A stretch of DNA of 64,000 nt from positions 434,001-498,000 of the forward strand of contig NZ_CP124038.1 in NCBI RefSeq assembly GCF_030436345.1. Direction: 5' to 3'. The stretch comes from [Borrelia] tanukii (GTDB lineage Bacteria; Spirochaetota; Spirochaetia; Borreliales; Borreliaceae). How positions within the stretch are numbered: the first letter of the stretch is position 1; every line of letters begins with the position of its first letter. The translations under genes and the position numbers were made by a program. Below the pieces are notes generated by a model. The model was not told where the DNA came from. It searched no databases and saw nothing but the letters and a program-made list of their open reading frames with translations. Below, piece by piece: positions 45,913 through 53,751 of the stretch.

Positions 45913-47215
45913 CTTTAGTTTTGAAAAAGCTTTAAATTTTTATAAAAATGGTGACTTTAAAAGTGCTCTTGACAATTTAGATGTTTTTGATGAGAATTTT
46001 GATTCTCTTTCACTTAAAGCGCTTATTTATTTTAAGAAAAAGGATTATAAGGCTCTTTTATATGTGTTAAATACTTATCCTGTTGTTTTGAGTGAATATA
46101 ATTTTTTAGTTAAGCTTATAGATTATGGTAAAGTTGAAAAAAATAAAGATGATTTGAGTCCTTTTGAGAATTATAATTTGGGTGTTTTTTATTTTAATTT
46201 AAAAGAATATGAACTTGCGTTAAATTGTTTTTTGAAAGCTAAAGAGCAAAAATCTGATTTTATACAAGCTTTAAACAATAGTGCTGTTTTATTTGAAATG
46301 TTGGGCAACAAGGATGAGGCTTTGAAATTATTTTTTGAGGCTAGAGGTTTGGACCAAAACAATTCTCTTGTTAAGCTTAATATTTGGATTTTAAAAAATA
46401 TCAAATCTCTTGAAATAGCAAGCTTTTTGAAAGCAAGCGAAATTTTTTTTGGTGCCAATCTTGCTCTTGTTGTTAATTATTTAATGTATTATTTATATTC
46501 TATTGGAGAAATAAGCAGGGCCATTAGACTTTCTGAAAAATTTTTAACAGATTCTCATTATTCTAAGTATATTTGGCACAATAGAGCAACTATTTTTCAT
46601 AAAATAGGCAACATGACTCAAGCTACAGCATCTTATGTTAAAGCCATCTTGAATTTTTCAAATATTTATACAATTTATAATATGCATATTGCAACAATTG
46701 AGCTTTTAAAATTTTCTCCTAAAAAGTCTATTGAGAGAATGGTTAATGATTATTCTAATCTAGATTTGATATATTTGTATGCAACCTTATTTTTTCTTAG
46801 AAATCGTGATCTTGAGGATGCCTATTTTTACATGAAAAAACTTTGTGAGCTTAATCCAGAGCCTTATTTAAAATTTTTAAAATTACTTGAGTCTAGCGAG
46901 GATATGTTAATTGAAAATTTGCTTGAGGAATTTGCAGTATCTTTAAGAGTAAATTGGTATTTGGAGTATTTATTTTTTATTGACAATTCTTTAAATTTGA
47001 GAGATCCTATTTTTATTTTTGATCACAATATAAGGGTAAATACATATATTTGGAGAATTAAAGATGAGTACATTGAATTGAAATTTAGCAATAATGAGGA
47101 AAAAATGGTTCAAGAGATCTTGCGTGAAGAATGTATTTATTCTGGAGTTGACATTTCTATTGGGGATTTTCAAAATCTAATAGAGGCTTATAAAGAGTTT
47201 AGAAGAAATTACTAA
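45905..47215 (+). CDS. Tetratricopeptide-repeat protein
   Basis: 436-residue helical repeat protein without signal peptide. TPR-like units include EKALNFYKNGDFKSALDNLD, YNLGVFYFNLKEYELALNCFLKAKEQ, ALNNSAVLFEMLGNKDEALKLFFEARG and HNRATIFHKIGNMTQATASYVKAI. It would serve as a protein-binding scaffold. It is translationally coupled to the secreted LamG/FN3 protein, suggesting joint function, perhaps one inside and one outside the membrane. The C-terminal 100 residues do not look like TPRs. Confidence 0.8.
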   Translation: MNNFSFEKALNFYKNGDFKSALDNLDVFDENFDSLSLKALIYFKKKDYKALLYVLNTYPVVLSEYNFLVKLIDYGKVEKNKDDLSPFENYNLGVFYFNLKEYELALNCFLKAKEQKSDFIQALNNSAVLFEMLGNKDEALKLFFEARGLDQNNSLVKLNIWILKNIKSLEIASFLKASEIFFGANLALVVNYLMYYLYSIGEISRAIRLSEKFLTDSHYSKYIWHNRATIFHKIGNMTQATASYVKAILNFSNIYTIYNMHIATIELLKFSPKKSIERMVNDYSNLDLIYLYATLFFLRNRDLEDAYFYMKKLCELNPEPYLKFLKLLESSEDMLIENLLEEFAVSLRVNWYLEYLFFIDNSLNLRDPIFIFDHNIRVNTYIWRIKDEYIELKFSNNEEKMVQEILREECIYSGVDISIGDFQNLIEAYKEFRRNY

Positions 47216-47233
47216 TATTTGCAGTTTATTTAG

Positions 47234-47261
47234 TTGACAATAATAATATCTCTAAGATAAT
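47234..47261 (+). promoter_or_regulatory. Promoter of tRNA-Ser (GCU)
   Basis: TTGACA (47234-47239), 16-base spacer and GATAAT (47256-47261), 16 bases before the tRNA. Confidence 0.65.
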
Positions 47262-47277
47262 ATGTATTAATGTTGTA

Positions 47278-47366
47278 GGAGAGATGCCAGAGTGGCCGAA
47301 TGGGGCTTCCTGCTAAGAAGTTGTCCTTTTAAAAGGGGACCATGGGTTCGAATCCCATTCTCTCCG
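47278..47366 (+). tRNA. tRNA-Ser (anticodon GCU)
   Basis: 89-base class II tRNA. Acceptor GGAGAGA/TCTCTCC, anticodon loop CTGCTAA, long variable arm GTCC...GGAC closed by TTTTAAAA, and T loop TTCGAAT. Discriminator G. Reads AGC/AGU. Confidence 0.97.
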
Positions 47367-47380
47367 TAATTATTTAAATC

Positions 47381-47409
47381 TTGACAGTGCATACTTTATT
47401 TATTAGAAT
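47381..47409 (+). promoter_or_regulatory. Promoter of tRNA-Ser (UGA)
   Basis: TTGACA (47381-47386), 17-base spacer, TAGAAT (47404-47409), 13 bases before the tRNA. Each tRNA-Ser here has its own strong promoter. Confidence 0.75.
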
Positions 47410-47422
47410 TTATGTTAACTCT

Positions 47423-47509
47423 GGAGAGGTGGCAGAGTGGTTTAATGCTACGGTCTTGAAAACCGTTGTAGGTGTAAGCCTACCGTGAGTTCGAATCTCA
47501 CCCTCTCCG
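47423..47509 (+). tRNA. tRNA-Ser (anticodon UGA)
   Basis: 87-base class II tRNA. Acceptor GGAGAGG/CCTCTCC, anticodon loop CTTGAAA with TGA, variable arm GTAGG...CCTAC, T loop TTCGAAT, discriminator G. Reads UCA and other UCN codons. Confidence 0.97.
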
Positions 47510-47534
47510 TAATTGTTGTGTTTGATTTTAAGAA

Positions 47535-48242
47535 TTAAGAGCGTGTGTGTTTATTGTGCTGATGCTCATATTCTGTATTTTCATGTATAGGGAATTGAAA
47601 TTCGATTTTATCGCAGTTATTACAATCAATTAAGAATGGATCATAAAAAATTATAATTTGGTTATTTTTAAAGTAATATTTGTACCTTGAAAAGATTGTT
47701 GTGAATTTGTTTTCCAATTCATTTGGATTTTGGTTATCTTTTACGCTAAGATCTTTAATCTTATTTTTTACCTGTTCTTTTAATACTTTTATTAGAGAAT
47801 CTAGCTGATCTTTTGATATTATTTCTGAAATTTCTATTTTTTTGTTTCCTTTTAAGTTTAAAGAGTAGTACTTTAAAAAAGTGCTTGATTCTTTTTCTTT
47901 AAAGGATTCTTTATATAAAATAGATGTAATACCAATATTTTCATTTTTAAATACTGTAAAGCTGGAAAAATAAAAATATTCATTTTTTGAATTTTCGGTT
48001 TTTGATATTTTATTTTCTATATCTTTTTTCCATTTTTTTATAAGATTTTCAAATTCAAAGTTTGTATTTTCCATAAAAGGAATTTTTGCATCTATGTTGA
48101 GAATATTATTGTTTTTTAGTATTTCTTTTTCTTTAATATTTTTAGTTTTAATTGTGAATTCAGAATTAACCTTATTCAAGGTTGATTTAGAGCATGATAA
48201 AATAGATAATATTAAAATAAAAATTATTATTTTAGTTCTCAC
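47535..48242 (-). CDS. Putative lipoprotein with DUF3298-like C-terminus
   Basis: 235 residues with a signal peptide and lipobox LSC at Cys17. The C-terminal half (EISKDQLDSLIKVLKEQV, then FKNNQIIIFYDPFLIDCNNC and IEFQFPI) resembles the DUF3298/DUF4163 module found in RsiV-type and other extracytoplasmic proteins. A Cys pair (CNNC) in the mature part is unusual for Borrelia lipoproteins. It lies in the tRNA cluster on the opposite strand and ends 25 bases after tRNA-Ser. Confidence 0.7.
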   Translation of the reverse strand: MRTKIIIFILILSILSCSKSTLNKVNSEFTIKTKNIKEKEILKNNNILNIDAKIPFMENTNFEFENLIKKWKKDIENKISKTENSKNEYFYFSSFTVFKNENIGITSILYKESFKEKESSTFLKYYSLNLKGNKKIEISEIISKDQLDSLIKVLKEQVKNKIKDLSVKDNQNPNELENKFTTIFSRYKYYFKNNQIIIFYDPFLIDCNNCDKIEFQFPIHENTEYEHQHNKHTRS

Positions 48243-48285
48243 AACTTCTCCATTTTCTGTTGAATATTTTTATTGTAATAAATAG

Positions 48286-48309
48286 TAATTTTTATTACAA
48301 TAAAAATTA
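48286..48309. repeat. Perfect 11-bp inverted repeat upstream of tRNA-Arg
   Basis: TAATTTTTATT and AATAAAAATTA are perfect inverted arms around AC, between the divergent lipoprotein start (48242) and tRNA-Arg (48317). It may be an operator for the lipoprotein gene or a terminator of the minus-strand direction. Confidence 0.45.
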
Positions 48310-48316
48310 ATTGTTT

Positions 48317-48390
48317 GTGTCCATAGCTCAGTTGGATAGAGCGTTAGATTGCGATTCTTAAGGTCGGAGGTTCAAGTCCTCTTGGACACG
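48317..48390 (+). tRNA. tRNA-Arg (anticodon GCG)
   Basis: 74-base tRNA: acceptor GTGTCCA/TGGACAC, D stem GCTC/GAGC, T stem GGAGG/CCTCT with one G-U, discriminator G. The anticodon loop is TTGCGAT, so the anticodon is GCG. The anticodon stem TTAGA/TCTTA holds one U-U mismatch. Most bacteria use ACG, edited to ICG, to read CGU/CGC/CGA. Confidence 0.9.
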
Positions 48391-48406
48391 AAAAATTTGT
48401 TAGTTT

Positions 48407-48493
48407 GGAGAGATGGCCGAGTGGCTTAAGGCGCACGCTTGGAAAGCGTGTATACAGTAAAATGTATCATGGGTTCGAATCCCATTCTCTCCG
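48407..48493 (+). tRNA. tRNA-Ser (anticodon GGA)
   Basis: 87-base class II tRNA. Acceptor GGAGAGA/TCTCTCC, anticodon loop CTTGGAA with GGA, long variable arm with ATACA...TGTAT, T loop TTCGAAT, discriminator G. Reads UCC/UCU. A reading frame at 48405-48680 across it is not coding. Confidence 0.97.
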
Positions 48494-48496
48494 ATT

Positions 48497-48590
48497 CCTA
48501 GGACCCGTACTATCAAGTGTTGCTGAATCCCGTCAGGACTGGAAGGTAGCAGCGGTAAGCGATTTTTTTGGTGAGTACGTAAGTCTTAGG
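48497..48590 (+). ncRNA. ffs: Signal recognition particle RNA (4.5S type)
   Basis: The apical SRP domain IV is unmistakable: GTCAGGACTGGAAGGTAGCAGC (split here as GTCAGGACTGG then AAGGTAGCAGC) with the GCTG partner strand. The ends CCTAGGAC (48497-48504) and GTCTTAGG (48583-48590) pair with one G-U, giving a simple 94-base hairpin without Alu domain. It binds Ffh and targets membrane proteins. It begins 3 bases after tRNA-Ser, so the two are probably co-transcribed and cut apart. Confidence 0.92.
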
Positions 48591-48824
48591 TTTGATTTTG
48601 AGCCAAAATGTGATGCTTTTCTTTATGTTAAGACATGGATTTATCTTTTTGAAACTTTCAATCTTGTTTTATTTTCTTAGGAATCTTTTCTTTTTTAGAT
48701 ATTTTTTATGCTTTATAAAATTCTTTGGTAATTCTTTTAAAGTAATAGTTCTAAGATATAAATATGTTGTATAGTATATGTTTGTAACATTTTGCTTATT
48801 AAAGTATTGGGAGGTAAAAAGTTG

Positions 48825-50507
48825 ATGGCGTCTTCAAGAGGCACTGCTCTTAAGAAACGTCCAAGAGATTTCAACTCTCTTGAAGGGCAAGATTTTGTTG
48901 TTGAGACTTTAAAGCATTCTATAGAGAAAAATAAAATAGCAAATGCTTATATCTTTTCGGGGCCAAGAGGTGTTGGCAAAACTTCATCAGCTAGAGCTTT
49001 TGCTAGATGTTTAAATTGTAAGAATGGTCCCACAGTTATGCCTTGTGGAAAGTGTAACAATTGTAAATCTATTGAGAATGACAGCAGTCTTGATGTTATT
49101 GAAATTGATGGTGCTTCAAATACCTCGGTTCAAGATATTAGGCAAATTAAAGAAGAGATAATGTTTCCTCCTGCAATTTCCAAATATAGAATATATATTA
49201 TTGATGAAGTTCATATGCTTTCCAATTCTGCTTTTAATGCTCTTTTAAAGACAATTGAAGAGCCCCCAAATTATATTGTTTTTATTTTTGCTACCACAGA
49301 ATCGCACAAGCTTCCAGAGACAATAAAAAGCAGATGTCAGCATTTTAGTTTTAAACTTTTATCGCTAGACAAGATTTATAATATGCTTAAGAAGGTTTGT
49401 TTTGAGGATCATATTAAATATGAAGATGAGGCTTTAAAATGGATTGCATATAAAAGTAGTGGCAGTGTAAGAGATGCTTATACTCTTTTTGATCAAGTGG
49501 TTTCTTTTACTAATTCTGACATTAAATTAGATCAAATAAGATCTAAGATGGGCTTAACCAATGATGAATTTTTGGAGAAATTGTCAATTAGCATTCTTAG
49601 TGAAGATGTAAAAGAGTTAATTTGCGTTCTTGATTCTATTTTTTTGGCCGGAGTGTCTTATGAGCAATTTCTGCTAGATTCAATTGAATTTTTTAGAGAG
49701 GCATTATTTTTAAAGATAGGCATTAAAAATTTTGAGTTTATTGGGATTAAATCTGAGGATTTGAGAAAAAAATTAATTGAATTTGATTTGAACTATCTTG
49801 AGAGAATTATTGTTGTTTTGCTTGAAACTTACAGGGATTTGCAATTTTCAGTTAATCCAAGATATGAGCTTGAGATTAATTTTATTAAAATTTTAAGACT
49901 TAAAAACTATATTCCAAATCATGTTTTAATAAAACAAATTCAAAATATTGAGGATAATTTGTTAGAGAATATGTCTTTAGATTCAAACAGTTTGGATACT
50001 TTGGCAAATGAGAATAGTAAAGATGATTTAGCTTTTATTTCAACAAAACCTAGCTTAGAATATGAATTTCCCGAAATAAAATCTTTAGAAAAAGAGGAAA
50101 CTGGTTTCGATGAAAATTTGTCAACAAAAATTGATAAAAATCTTTTAAATACCAATAGTATTGACGAGATTGATGAGATTTTTATTGAAGATGATGATTC
50201 AAATGAAGTAAATGATTTTATTGATATAAGAGATAAATTTATTTATATTGTTTCAAGATATATTCAAACTTTAGTTCATTCAGGAGAAGTTGTTATTGAT
50301 GACAATGTTCTTTATTATAAGGTTTTTAGTGAATTCGAGTATAATGAGCTTCAAAATTATAAAGGCGAGATAAGATCTGAATTTTATAAAGAATTTCCCA
50401 ATTTAAGCATTGTATTTCAGAAAAATTTCAAAAACCTTGAAAAGGATTTTGAAAAATTAGAAACTGTAAAAAATATTTTTGGAGCAAGTGAAGTTTTGGA
50501 GGGATAA
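48825..50507 (+). CDS. dnaX: DNA polymerase III gamma/tau subunit
   Basis: 560-residue clamp-loader ATPase. Walker A SGPRGVGKTSSA, the zinc knuckle CLNCKNGPTVMPCGKCNNC, Walker B YIIDEVHMLS, SRC arginine finger in IKSRCQHF. The C-terminal third is acidic, tau-like. The frame opens further upstream at a TTG (48792), but GGGAGG at 48810-48815 lies inside that extension, so the ATG at 48825 is preferred (TTG at 48822 possible). It is followed after 3 bases by ebfC, a conserved pairing. No slippery frameshift site was seen. Confidence 0.95.
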   Translation: MASSRGTALKKRPRDFNSLEGQDFVVETLKHSIEKNKIANAYIFSGPRGVGKTSSARAFARCLNCKNGPTVMPCGKCNNCKSIENDSSLDVIEIDGASNTSVQDIRQIKEEIMFPPAISKYRIYIIDEVHMLSNSAFNALLKTIEEPPNYIVFIFATTESHKLPETIKSRCQHFSFKLLSLDKIYNMLKKVCFEDHIKYEDEALKWIAYKSSGSVRDAYTLFDQVVSFTNSDIKLDQIRSKMGLTNDEFLEKLSISILSEDVKELICVLDSIFLAGVSYEQFLLDSIEFFREALFLKIGIKNFEFIGIKSEDLRKKLIEFDLNYLERIIVVLLETYRDLQFSVNPRYELEINFIKILRLKNYIPNHVLIKQIQNIEDNLLENMSLDSNSLDTLANENSKDDLAFISTKPSLEYEFPEIKSLEKEETGFDENLSTKIDKNLLNTNSIDEIDEIFIEDDDSNEVNDFIDIRDKFIYIVSRYIQTLVHSGEVVIDDNVLYYKVFSEFEYNELQNYKGEIRSEFYKEFPNLSIVFQKNFKNLEKDFEKLETVKNIFGASEVLEG

Positions 50508-50510
50508 AAT

Positions 50511-50810
50511 ATGGCAGTAAATCCGTTAGATTTTTTGAAAAATATGTCTAATGTTAAGAGCAATATTGACAATATTAGAAAAGAAATGTCTAAAATTACG
50601 GTTTGTGGTAAAGCGGGTAGCAATATTGTTGCTATTGAGATGGATGGCGAATTTAATGTTAAAAAAGTTTCAATTAATAAGGAATTTTTTGATGATTTAG
50701 ACAATGATGCTTTTGAACAAATGGTTAAATCTGCTTTAAATGATGCTGTTTCTAAGGTTAAAGAAGAAATAAAGTTAAAAACCATGGGAGCTCTTCCTTT
50801 TGGAATGTAG
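50511..50810 (+). CDS. ebfC: Nucleoid-associated protein EbfC (YbaB family)
   Basis: 99-residue YbaB/EbfC protein, a dimeric DNA-binding tweezer. Marks are NPLDFLKNMSNVKSNIDNI, VCGKAGSNIVAIEMDGEFNVKKVSI and DNDAFEQMVKSALNDAVSKV. In Lyme Borrelia EbfC coats DNA, prefers GTnAC sites and regulates erp and other genes, including its own operon. Start ATG after GGAGGG, 3 bases past dnaX. Confidence 0.93.
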   Translation: MAVNPLDFLKNMSNVKSNIDNIRKEMSKITVCGKAGSNIVAIEMDGEFNVKKVSINKEFFDDLDNDAFEQMVKSALNDAVSKVKEEIKLKTMGALPFGM

Positions 50811-50981
50811 TTGTTAATTTTGTAAAAATTATATTTTGATTTTTCAATATAATGTTAAGTGCTTTATAATCTATAGCATTCCGTATAAATTTAATTAATC
50901 AGATATAATTTGGGTATTAAGTAAGTATTTTGATTTATTTAATTATTTTTAATAATGTTCTAAACTTAGGGGGGTATTTCA

Positions 50982-51485
50982 ATGTTATTACAAAAAACTT
51001 TATGTGTTATTAAGCCAGATGGAGTTAGGAGAGGTTTAATTGGCGATGTAGTTGCTAGGCTTGAAAGAGTAGGTTTAAAGATAGTGGCTGCCAAAATGCT
51101 TATTGTGGATGAGAGTCTAGCAAAAAAACATTATTTGTATGATGATATTGCTTTTAGGCATAGTGAGGCAGTTTGGAAGTCTTTAATTGAATTTATTTCA
51201 AATTCTCCTGTTTTTGCATTTGTTGTTGAAGGAGTTGAAAGCGTTGAGGTTGTTAGAAAGCTTTGTGGCGCTACTGAGCCAAAATTAGCTATTCCTGGAA
51301 CAATACGAGGAGATTTTTCTCATCACAGTTTTAGATATTCAAATGAAAAAGGTTTTTCAATTTATAATGTGATTCATGCATCTGCAAATGAGGTCGATGC
51401 AATTCGTGAAATACCAATTTGGTTTAAAGACAGTGAAATTTTAAACTACAAAAGAGATGATGAATGTGAGCATTATTATTGTTAA
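50982..51485 (+). CDS. ndk: Nucleoside diphosphate kinase
   Basis: 167-residue NDP kinase that balances nucleoside triphosphate pools by ping-pong phosphotransfer. Opening LCVIKPDGVRRGLIGDVVAR is typical. The active-site His lies in YNVIHASANEVDAIREI. RGDFS is conserved. It is about 25 residues longer than usual owing to a C-terminal tail ending DECEHYYC. Strong ribosome site AGGGGGG. Confidence 0.93.
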   Translation: MLLQKTLCVIKPDGVRRGLIGDVVARLERVGLKIVAAKMLIVDESLAKKHYLYDDIAFRHSEAVWKSLIEFISNSPVFAFVVEGVESVEVVRKLCGATEPKLAIPGTIRGDFSHHSFRYSNEKGFSIYNVIHASANEVDAIREIPIWFKDSEILNYKRDDECEHYYC

Positions 51486-51756
51486 TTTTTATAAATTGAT
51501 TTCTTTAAAGGTATGAGTTTGAAATTGCCAATTTAATTCCAATCCAAAATAAGAACAATTTTTATACGTTTGTGTTAATTTTTTGCATTTTCAGGAGAAT
51601 TTTTATACGAAAGATTGTTCTTGAGAGTGGTGTTTTTATTTTCCTTTCATGCCTTACATTATAATTGATTATATAAATAAATTTTGTTTAATAAGGTTTT
51701 CAATGTTATGTTTAATAAATTTTTAATGAAAATAAAAAATTCTAGTCTTGTGAAAA

Positions 51757-52290
51757 ATGTTTATGAGAATACTTAGGCTTTACTCGTTATTTTTGTTTTT
51801 TGCTTGTACTTTTGATTATGATGAATATTCTAATAGGTCTGATGTGGTTAAAAAATTTCCTTCAATACAAATATTAGGAATCAAGTATTATGATGTTGCA
51901 TATAACAAAGAACAAGCTGTTTTAGAGTCTTTAAGTTTTAGTTATTTTAATGACTATAAAATTTATAAGGCAGAGAATGGAAGGTTTTTATATCATTCGT
52001 TAGATAATGAAATTTCAGGAAAGTTTAATAATTTGGAAGGATCTTATATTACAAAAGATTTGGATATGAGAGATTCCGTAGAATTTAAAATAGAGGATAA
52101 AAATAATTATTATTTGCTTAATTCAAATAGGCTTTTATGGAAGAATAAAGACAAAAAATTGCAATCTCCCCCAAATGAGCTAATATTAATTAGATTTAAT
52201 GATAGCACAATAAAAGGAAAAGGATTTTCTTATTTTATAAGGAGCAATGTTTTTTATTTTGATTCTGGGGTTGAAGGGATCATGAATTGA
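51757..52290 (+). CDS. LptC-like lipoprotein
   Basis: 177 residues. Signal with FLFFAC, so Cys17 is the likely lipidated residue (from the first ATG; a second ATG is two codons on). The rest is beta-rich with repeating strands (LGIKYYDVAYNKEQAVLESLSFSYF, IYKAENGRFLYHSLDNEISGKFNNLEG), resembling LptC. It overlaps lptA-like by 4 bases and is followed by an LptB-like ATPase, so it very likely anchors a transport bridge in the inner membrane. Confidence 0.75.
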   Translation: MFMRILRLYSLFLFFACTFDYDEYSNRSDVVKKFPSIQILGIKYYDVAYNKEQAVLESLSFSYFNDYKIYKAENGRFLYHSLDNEISGKFNNLEGSYITKDLDMRDSVEFKIEDKNNYYLLNSNRLLWKNKDKKLQSPPNELILIRFNDSTIKGKGFSYFIRSNVFYFDSGVEGIMN

Positions 52291-52982
52291 GGGATTTGAT
52301 TTTAATATGGATTTTTATTATTTTTGTTAACAATATTCACGCAACGCAAATAGAATCTATGACTGAATCTGAAAGGCTTAAGGGAGAAGAAGATAAAAGC
52401 ACTAATTTTACCTTTAAGTCGGATTTTGCACAAGGGGTAGTGTCTTCTTTTTATAAAAAAATTGTTTTAAAAGGAAATTCAGAGGTTATTTCCTCAGATT
52501 TTAAACTTAGAGCAGATGAAATTGAAATTTATGGAGAAAATGGCTCTTATCTTGAAGCTCGGGGTAATGTTTTTTATGAAGATTATAAGAATAAAATGCA
52601 TGTTAAGGCTCAGTTTTTGTTTTTTAATAGAAAATTGGATAATTTTTATCTTAAAAAAGGGGTTGAGCTTGAAGATTTAGAAAATAATATGGTTATTAAA
52701 GCAGAAAGAATTGAAGGTAGCAATAAAGCCAATGTTTATATTATGCAATATTCTGTTAAAATATATAAGGATGATACTTTTGCAAGAGCTGAGAATGGGA
52801 CTTATAATAAAGAAGAAAAAGAAATGATTCTTGAAGGGGTTCCAGTAATTTACCAGAAAGATAATTATTATTCTGCTTCAAGAATAATTTTTAATACAAA
52901 AACTAATAGGTATAAACTTGAGGGAAGTGTTGAGGGAGAGTTTACTCAAGTTGAAAATGATGTTTCTGAAGAAAAAAAATAA
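52287..52982 (+). CDS. LptA/OstA-like periplasmic protein
   Basis: 231 residues with an N-terminal signal peptide (to about HAT). Repeated beta strands of the OstA/LptA jellyroll are visible: KLRADEIEIYGENGSYLEARGNVFY, then MVIKAERIEGSNKAN and ASRIIFNTKTNRYKLEGSVEG. It would form a periplasmic bridge between the LptBC-type complex and an outer-membrane partner. The start is TTG overlapping the lptC stop. Borrelia has no LPS, so the cargo must be something else. Confidence 0.8.
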   Translation: MRDLILIWIFIIFVNNIHATQIESMTESERLKGEEDKSTNFTFKSDFAQGVVSSFYKKIVLKGNSEVISSDFKLRADEIEIYGENGSYLEARGNVFYEDYKNKMHVKAQFLFFNRKLDNFYLKKGVELEDLENNMVIKAERIEGSNKANVYIMQYSVKIYKDDTFARAENGTYNKEEKEMILEGVPVIYQKDNYYSASRIIFNTKTNRYKLEGSVEGEFTQVENDVSEEKK

Positions 52983-53751
52983 AATAAAAGAGATTAAGGA
53001 AAGTCTTGATCTTAATTCTGTCAATAATGTTGTTTTAAAAGCAGACAACATTGTTAAAAAGTATGGTGAAAAGTTTGCTGTTAATGGCATTACGATCAAC
53101 ATTCACAAAGGTGAGGTTGTAGGGCTTCTTGGTCCAAATGGGGCCGGAAAAACAACAACATTTTATACAATTGTAGGTTTTATTAGACCCAATGCAGGCA
53201 AGGTTTTAATAAATGATTATAACATCTCATCTCTTAATATGTATGAGCGCGCACGGATAGGAATTGTGTATCTTCCCCAAGATGCTTCAATTTTTAGGGA
53301 GCTTACAGTTGAAGAAAATATTATGGTTGCTTTAGAGAGAAGAGAGGACCTATCTAATGCTGAGCGCAAGATAGAACTTGTGAATTTACTTAAAGAATTT
53401 GAGATAAAAAGAATACAAAGCCAAAAAGCTTATACTCTTTCTGGGGGAGAAAGAAGGCGTGCAGAGATAGCAAGAGCTTTGGCTGTAAATCCCTATTTCC
53501 TACTCTTAGATGAACCTTTTGCTGGTATTGATCCTATTGCGATTGGGGATATAAAGAATATAATAAAAATTTTAAAAGAAAGAAACATTGGAGTTCTTAT
53601 TACTGATCATAATGTAAGAGATGCTTTTGATATAATCGATAGAGCTTATATTGTTTATCAGGGGCAAGTGCTTGATGAGGGTGATGTTGATTATATAATA
53701 AGCAGTGAGAAAGCCAAGAAGCTTTATTTGGGAGAAGAATTTAGATTATGA
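52957..53751 (+). CDS. lptB: LptB-like ABC transporter ATPase
   Basis: ATPase of about 264 residues. Walker A GPNGAGKTTTF, Q-loop YLPQDASIFRELTVEENI (characteristic of LptB), signature LSGGERRRAEIARALA, Walker B YFLLLDEPFAGIDPIA, then ITDHNVRDAF. An N-terminal Lys-rich extension of about 30 residues precedes the canonical start (VVLKADNIVKKYG). The start codon is uncertain: ATG at 52957 or 52960, overlapping the LptA-like gene; a TTG at 52918 is less likely. It overlaps yfiH by 4 bases (ATGA). Confidence 0.9.
   Translation: MMFLKKKNKIKEIKESLDLNSVNNVVLKADNIVKKYGEKFAVNGITINIHKGEVVGLLGPNGAGKTTTFYTIVGFIRPNAGKVLINDYNISSLNMYERARIGIVYLPQDASIFRELTVEENIMVALERREDLSNAERKIELVNLLKEFEIKRIQSQKAYTLSGGERRRAEIARALAVNPYFLLLDEPFAGIDPIAIGDIKNIIKILKERNIGVLITDHNVRDAFDIIDRAYIVYQGQVLDEGDVDYIISSEKAKKLYLGEEFRL

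Noticed and set aside
48405-48680. 91-codon reading frame
   Set aside because: It covers tRNA-Ser and the SRP RNA; the residues are translations of those RNAs.
49760-49775. Run of A residues in dnaX as a programmed frameshift site
   Set aside because: The A-run is followed by no clear stem or upstream stimulator, and no early stop lies in the -1 frame context of E. coli dnaX type.
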